DNA of 64,000 nucleotides from Roseibium algicola (lineage in GTDB: Bacteria; Pseudomonadota; Alphaproteobacteria; Rhizobiales; Stappiaceae). Both the position numbers and the translations under genes were made by a program. The DNA is taken from positions 2,658,501 to 2,722,500 of the forward strand of contig NZ_CP019630.1 in the NCBI RefSeq assembly GCF_001999245.1, in the 5' to 3' direction. Below the pieces are notes generated by a model. The model did not search any database, was not told the DNA's origin, and saw only the letters and a list, made by a program, of their open reading frames with translations. This document shows, piece by piece, positions 62,648-64,000 of this stretch; position 1 is the stretch's first letter, and every line of letters starts with the position of its first letter.

Positions 62648-63532
62648 ATGACAACACAGCCAAGACCCCGCCGTTCCGCTCTCTATATGCCCGGCTCCAA
62701 CGCCCGGGCGCTGGAAAAGGCGGCAACGCTGGATGTGGACTGCCTGCTGCTGGACCTTGAAGACGCGGTTGCTCCCGATGCCAAGGACATGGCACGCACG
62801 CAGATCGTCGAAGCCGTTTCGGCCCGTCCCTACGGCAATCGCGAGGTGGTGATCCGCATCAACGGGCTGGAGACGCCCTGGGGCGAAGACGATCTGGCGG
62901 CAGCGGTGAAGGCCAATCCGGATGCCATTCTGGTGCCCAAGGTCAACGGCCCGGCCGACCTGCAGATGGTTGCGCACAAGCTATCGCTTCTGGGGGCGTC
63001 CGCGGACCTGAAACTCTGGGCCATGATGGAAACGCCGCTCGCCATGCTGAATGCCGCCGCCATCGGCGCCTGCGGTCTGGATCCGGCCGTGCGGCTGTCC
63101 TGTTTCGTGATGGGCACCAATGATCTGGCCAAGGAAACAAGGGCACGCCTCACGCCCGGCCGCGCCGCCATGACGCCCTGGCTGATGACCTGTGTTGCGG
63201 CAGCGCGTGCCGGTGGCATCGACATTCTGGACGGTGTCTACAATGCGTTTCAGGACGAGGAAGGTTTCGCCGCCGAATGCGCCCAGGGTGTCGACATGGG
63301 CATGGACGGCAAGACGCTGATCCACCCGAAACAGATCGCCCCCTGCCACGCAGCCTTCAGTCCGTCGGAAGAGGAAGTTGCCTGGGCACGCAAGATCAAT
63401 TCTCTGTTCGATGAGCCTGAAAATGCGGGCAAGGGCGCAATCCAGGTGGACGGCAAGATGGTTGAAAGGCTACATGCGGACATGGGCAAGCGGGTGATCG
63501 CCATCGCCGACGCCATCGCTGCCCGGACCTGA
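62648..63532 (+). CDS. HpcH/HpaI aldolase/citrate lyase beta-like protein (malyl-CoA lyase family)
   Basis: A 294-residue CitE-type enzyme. The N-terminal RRSALYMPGSNARALEKA, the metal-binding LLLDLEDAVAPDAKD, VVIRINGLETPWGEDDL, KLWAMMETPLAMLN and DGKTLIHPKQI motifs are complete. Relatives include L-malyl-CoA/beta-methylmalyl-CoA lyase, (S)-citramalyl-CoA lyase and CitE of citrate lyase. No citD or citF genes are adjacent, which favours a stand-alone acyl-CoA lyase or thioesterase role. ATG 62648 follows AGGA. Confidence 0.9.
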   Translation: MTTQPRPRRSALYMPGSNARALEKAATLDVDCLLLDLEDAVAPDAKDMARTQIVEAVSARPYGNREVVIRINGLETPWGEDDLAAAVKANPDAILVPKVNGPADLQMVAHKLSLLGASADLKLWAMMETPLAMLNAAAIGACGLDPAVRLSCFVMGTNDLAKETRARLTPGRAAMTPWLMTCVAAARAGGIDILDGVYNAFQDEEGFAAECAQGVDMGMDGKTLIHPKQIAPCHAAFSPSEEEVAWARKINSLFDEPENAGKGAIQVDGKMVERLHADMGKRVIAIADAIAART

Positions 63533-63549
63533 CACACAAGAGAGCTCTC

Positions 63550-63756
63550 ATGAAACTCTACCGCTTCATCACCGGCATCGACGACAGCGAATTCTGCCAC
63601 CGGGTTACCCAGGCTCTCAACAAGGGCTGGCAGCTGTCCGGTTCTCCTTCGCTCACCTACGACGCAACGCGTGGCGCGACCATTTGCGGCCAGGCAGTGA
63701 CAAAGGAAGTCGAAGGCGTTGAATACTCCCGGGACATCAAGCTCGGCGACTACTGA
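63550..63756 (+). CDS. DUF1737 domain protein
   Basis: A 68-residue protein matching the DUF1737 pattern (MKLYRFITGIDDSEFCHRV, ALNKGWQLSGSPSLTYD and CGQAVTKEV). Function unknown. It begins 18 bases after the CitE-like gene and is probably co-transcribed with it; AAGAGAG precedes the ATG. A terminator follows at 63807. Confidence 0.85.
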   Translation: MKLYRFITGIDDSEFCHRVTQALNKGWQLSGSPSLTYDATRGATICGQAVTKEVEGVEYSRDIKLGDY

Positions 63757-63806
63757 TCGCAGTCGGTTCCATGAATCAGGTTGCTCTGAGCGAGCGCTGA
63801 AAATTC

Positions 63807-63840
63807 AACGGCCCCGGAAAGTTCCGGGGCCGTTTCGCTT
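63807..63840 (+). terminator. Terminator after the DUF1737 gene
   Basis: AACGGCCCCGG (63807-63817) pairs with CCGGGGCCGTT (63824-63834), followed by a short T-rich run. Confidence 0.8.
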
Positions 63841-63864
63841 TGTCGGGTCATGAAGTTCGGGGCG

Positions 63865-64000
63865 CTACTGCATCCCCTTCGACAGGAAGTCCTCGACGAT
63901 GTTCGACATGTTGAACGACGCCCCGCCCTGGACCGGGGGATAGTCTGCAAGGCTCTGCAGATGCTGACCCATGAGCACGCCCATCGGCTGGATAAGCCAC
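63865..64000 (-). CDS. C-terminal end of an unidentified protein
   Basis: The minus-strand frame entering at 63999 codes for about 44 residues ending at TAG (63865-63867): a segment with WLIQPMGVLMGQHLQSL, then GGASFNMSNIVEDFLSKGMQ. I do not recognise the family. The start lies outside the window. It converges on the DUF1737 terminator. Confidence 0.55.
   Translation of the reverse strand, partial: WLIQPMGVLMGQHLQSLADYPPVQGGASFNMSNIVEDFLSKGMQ

Noticed and set aside
1..64000. CRISPR arrays, tRNA/rRNA genes, IS elements, prophage or restriction-modification system
   Set aside because: No regularly spaced direct repeats, cloverleaf sequences, transposase or integrase motifs or phage genes were seen; the lone HNH gene has no methylase partner.

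Overview
The window is about 64 kb of a GC-rich alphaproteobacterial chromosome. Gene content and order (ffh-chorismate mutase-rpsP-rimM-trmD-rplS-leuC, tlpA-argH-lptM-lysA-TIGR02302-type protein, cpdR-hpt-ftsEX), CtrA-type boxes, a Tad-type envelope protein, ExoD and PduO-type cobalamin adenosyltransferase point to Hyphomicrobiales. A marine Roseibium/Labrenzia-like (Stappiaceae) organism is my best guess, but this is inference from gene content only. I see no rRNA, tRNA, CRISPR array, IS element or prophage.

Layout. 1-3.0 kb: end of a TRAP transporter operon (DctP fragment, DctQ, DctM) followed by an isocitrate lyase/PEP-mutase family lyase. 3.2-3.8 kb: ExoD. 4.1-9.1 kb: translation and secretion block (ffh, chorismate mutase, rpsP, rimM, trmD, rplS) with a convergent VanZ-like gene. 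9.4-11.8 kb: leuC and an HNH nuclease. 12.0-15.0 kb: tandem TadG-like von Willebrand factor A (vWA) proteins. 15.1-17.6 kb: acs and a DUF1761 protein, both reverse. 17.8-19.8 kb: a secreted vWA/Ig-repeat protein. 19.8-27.2 kb: a complete urease operon on the reverse strand, ureD-A-B-(two DUF1311 genes)-C-(GST)-E-F-G-(GNAT-like). 27.6-35.8 kb: D,D-carboxypeptidase, acidic protein, CobW GTPase, TesB, UbiH-family hydroxylase, SDR, HIG1 protein, cobalamin adenosyltransferase, rhomboid protease. 35.9-38.4 kb: envelope/ECF-sigma island. 38.7-43.0 kb: electron-transfer flavoprotein, hydroxyacyl-CoA dehydrogenase and acyl-CoA ligase. 43.0-44.2 kb: three tiny Ala/Gln-rich proteins, the first YjfB-like. 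44.2-50.9 kb: tlpA, argH, lptM, lysA and a TIGR02302/DUF4175-type membrane protein. 51.2-56.6 kb: cpdR, hpt, zinc-ribbon protein, ftsE, ftsX, YdcF-like protein, plsC. 56.7-64 kb: NCS1 permease with a divergent GntR regulator, ChaC-like cyclotransferase, DUF2125 protein, GNAT, EamA transporter, CitE/malyl-CoA lyase family protein, DUF1737 protein and an unidentified gene end.

How it fits together. Much of the window is housekeeping. The less ordinary material is regulatory and at the cell surface. Three perfect TTAA-N7-TTAA (CtrA-type) boxes lie shortly upstream of a Tad-like vWA gene, a YjfB-like motility gene and ftsE, which suggests cell-cycle control of surface structures, motility and division. 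An ECF sigma factor is co-encoded with a membrane anti-sigma whose C-terminal domain, with two conserved cysteines, recurs in a neighbouring lipoprotein. Three consecutive small proteins share a C-terminal motif. Two copies of a large inverted-repeat element sit in intergenic gaps about 20 kb apart. I did not find a defence system, biosynthetic cluster or other clearly new multi-gene machine; the sigma/anti-sigma/lipoprotein island and the small-protein trio are the best candidates for something undescribed.
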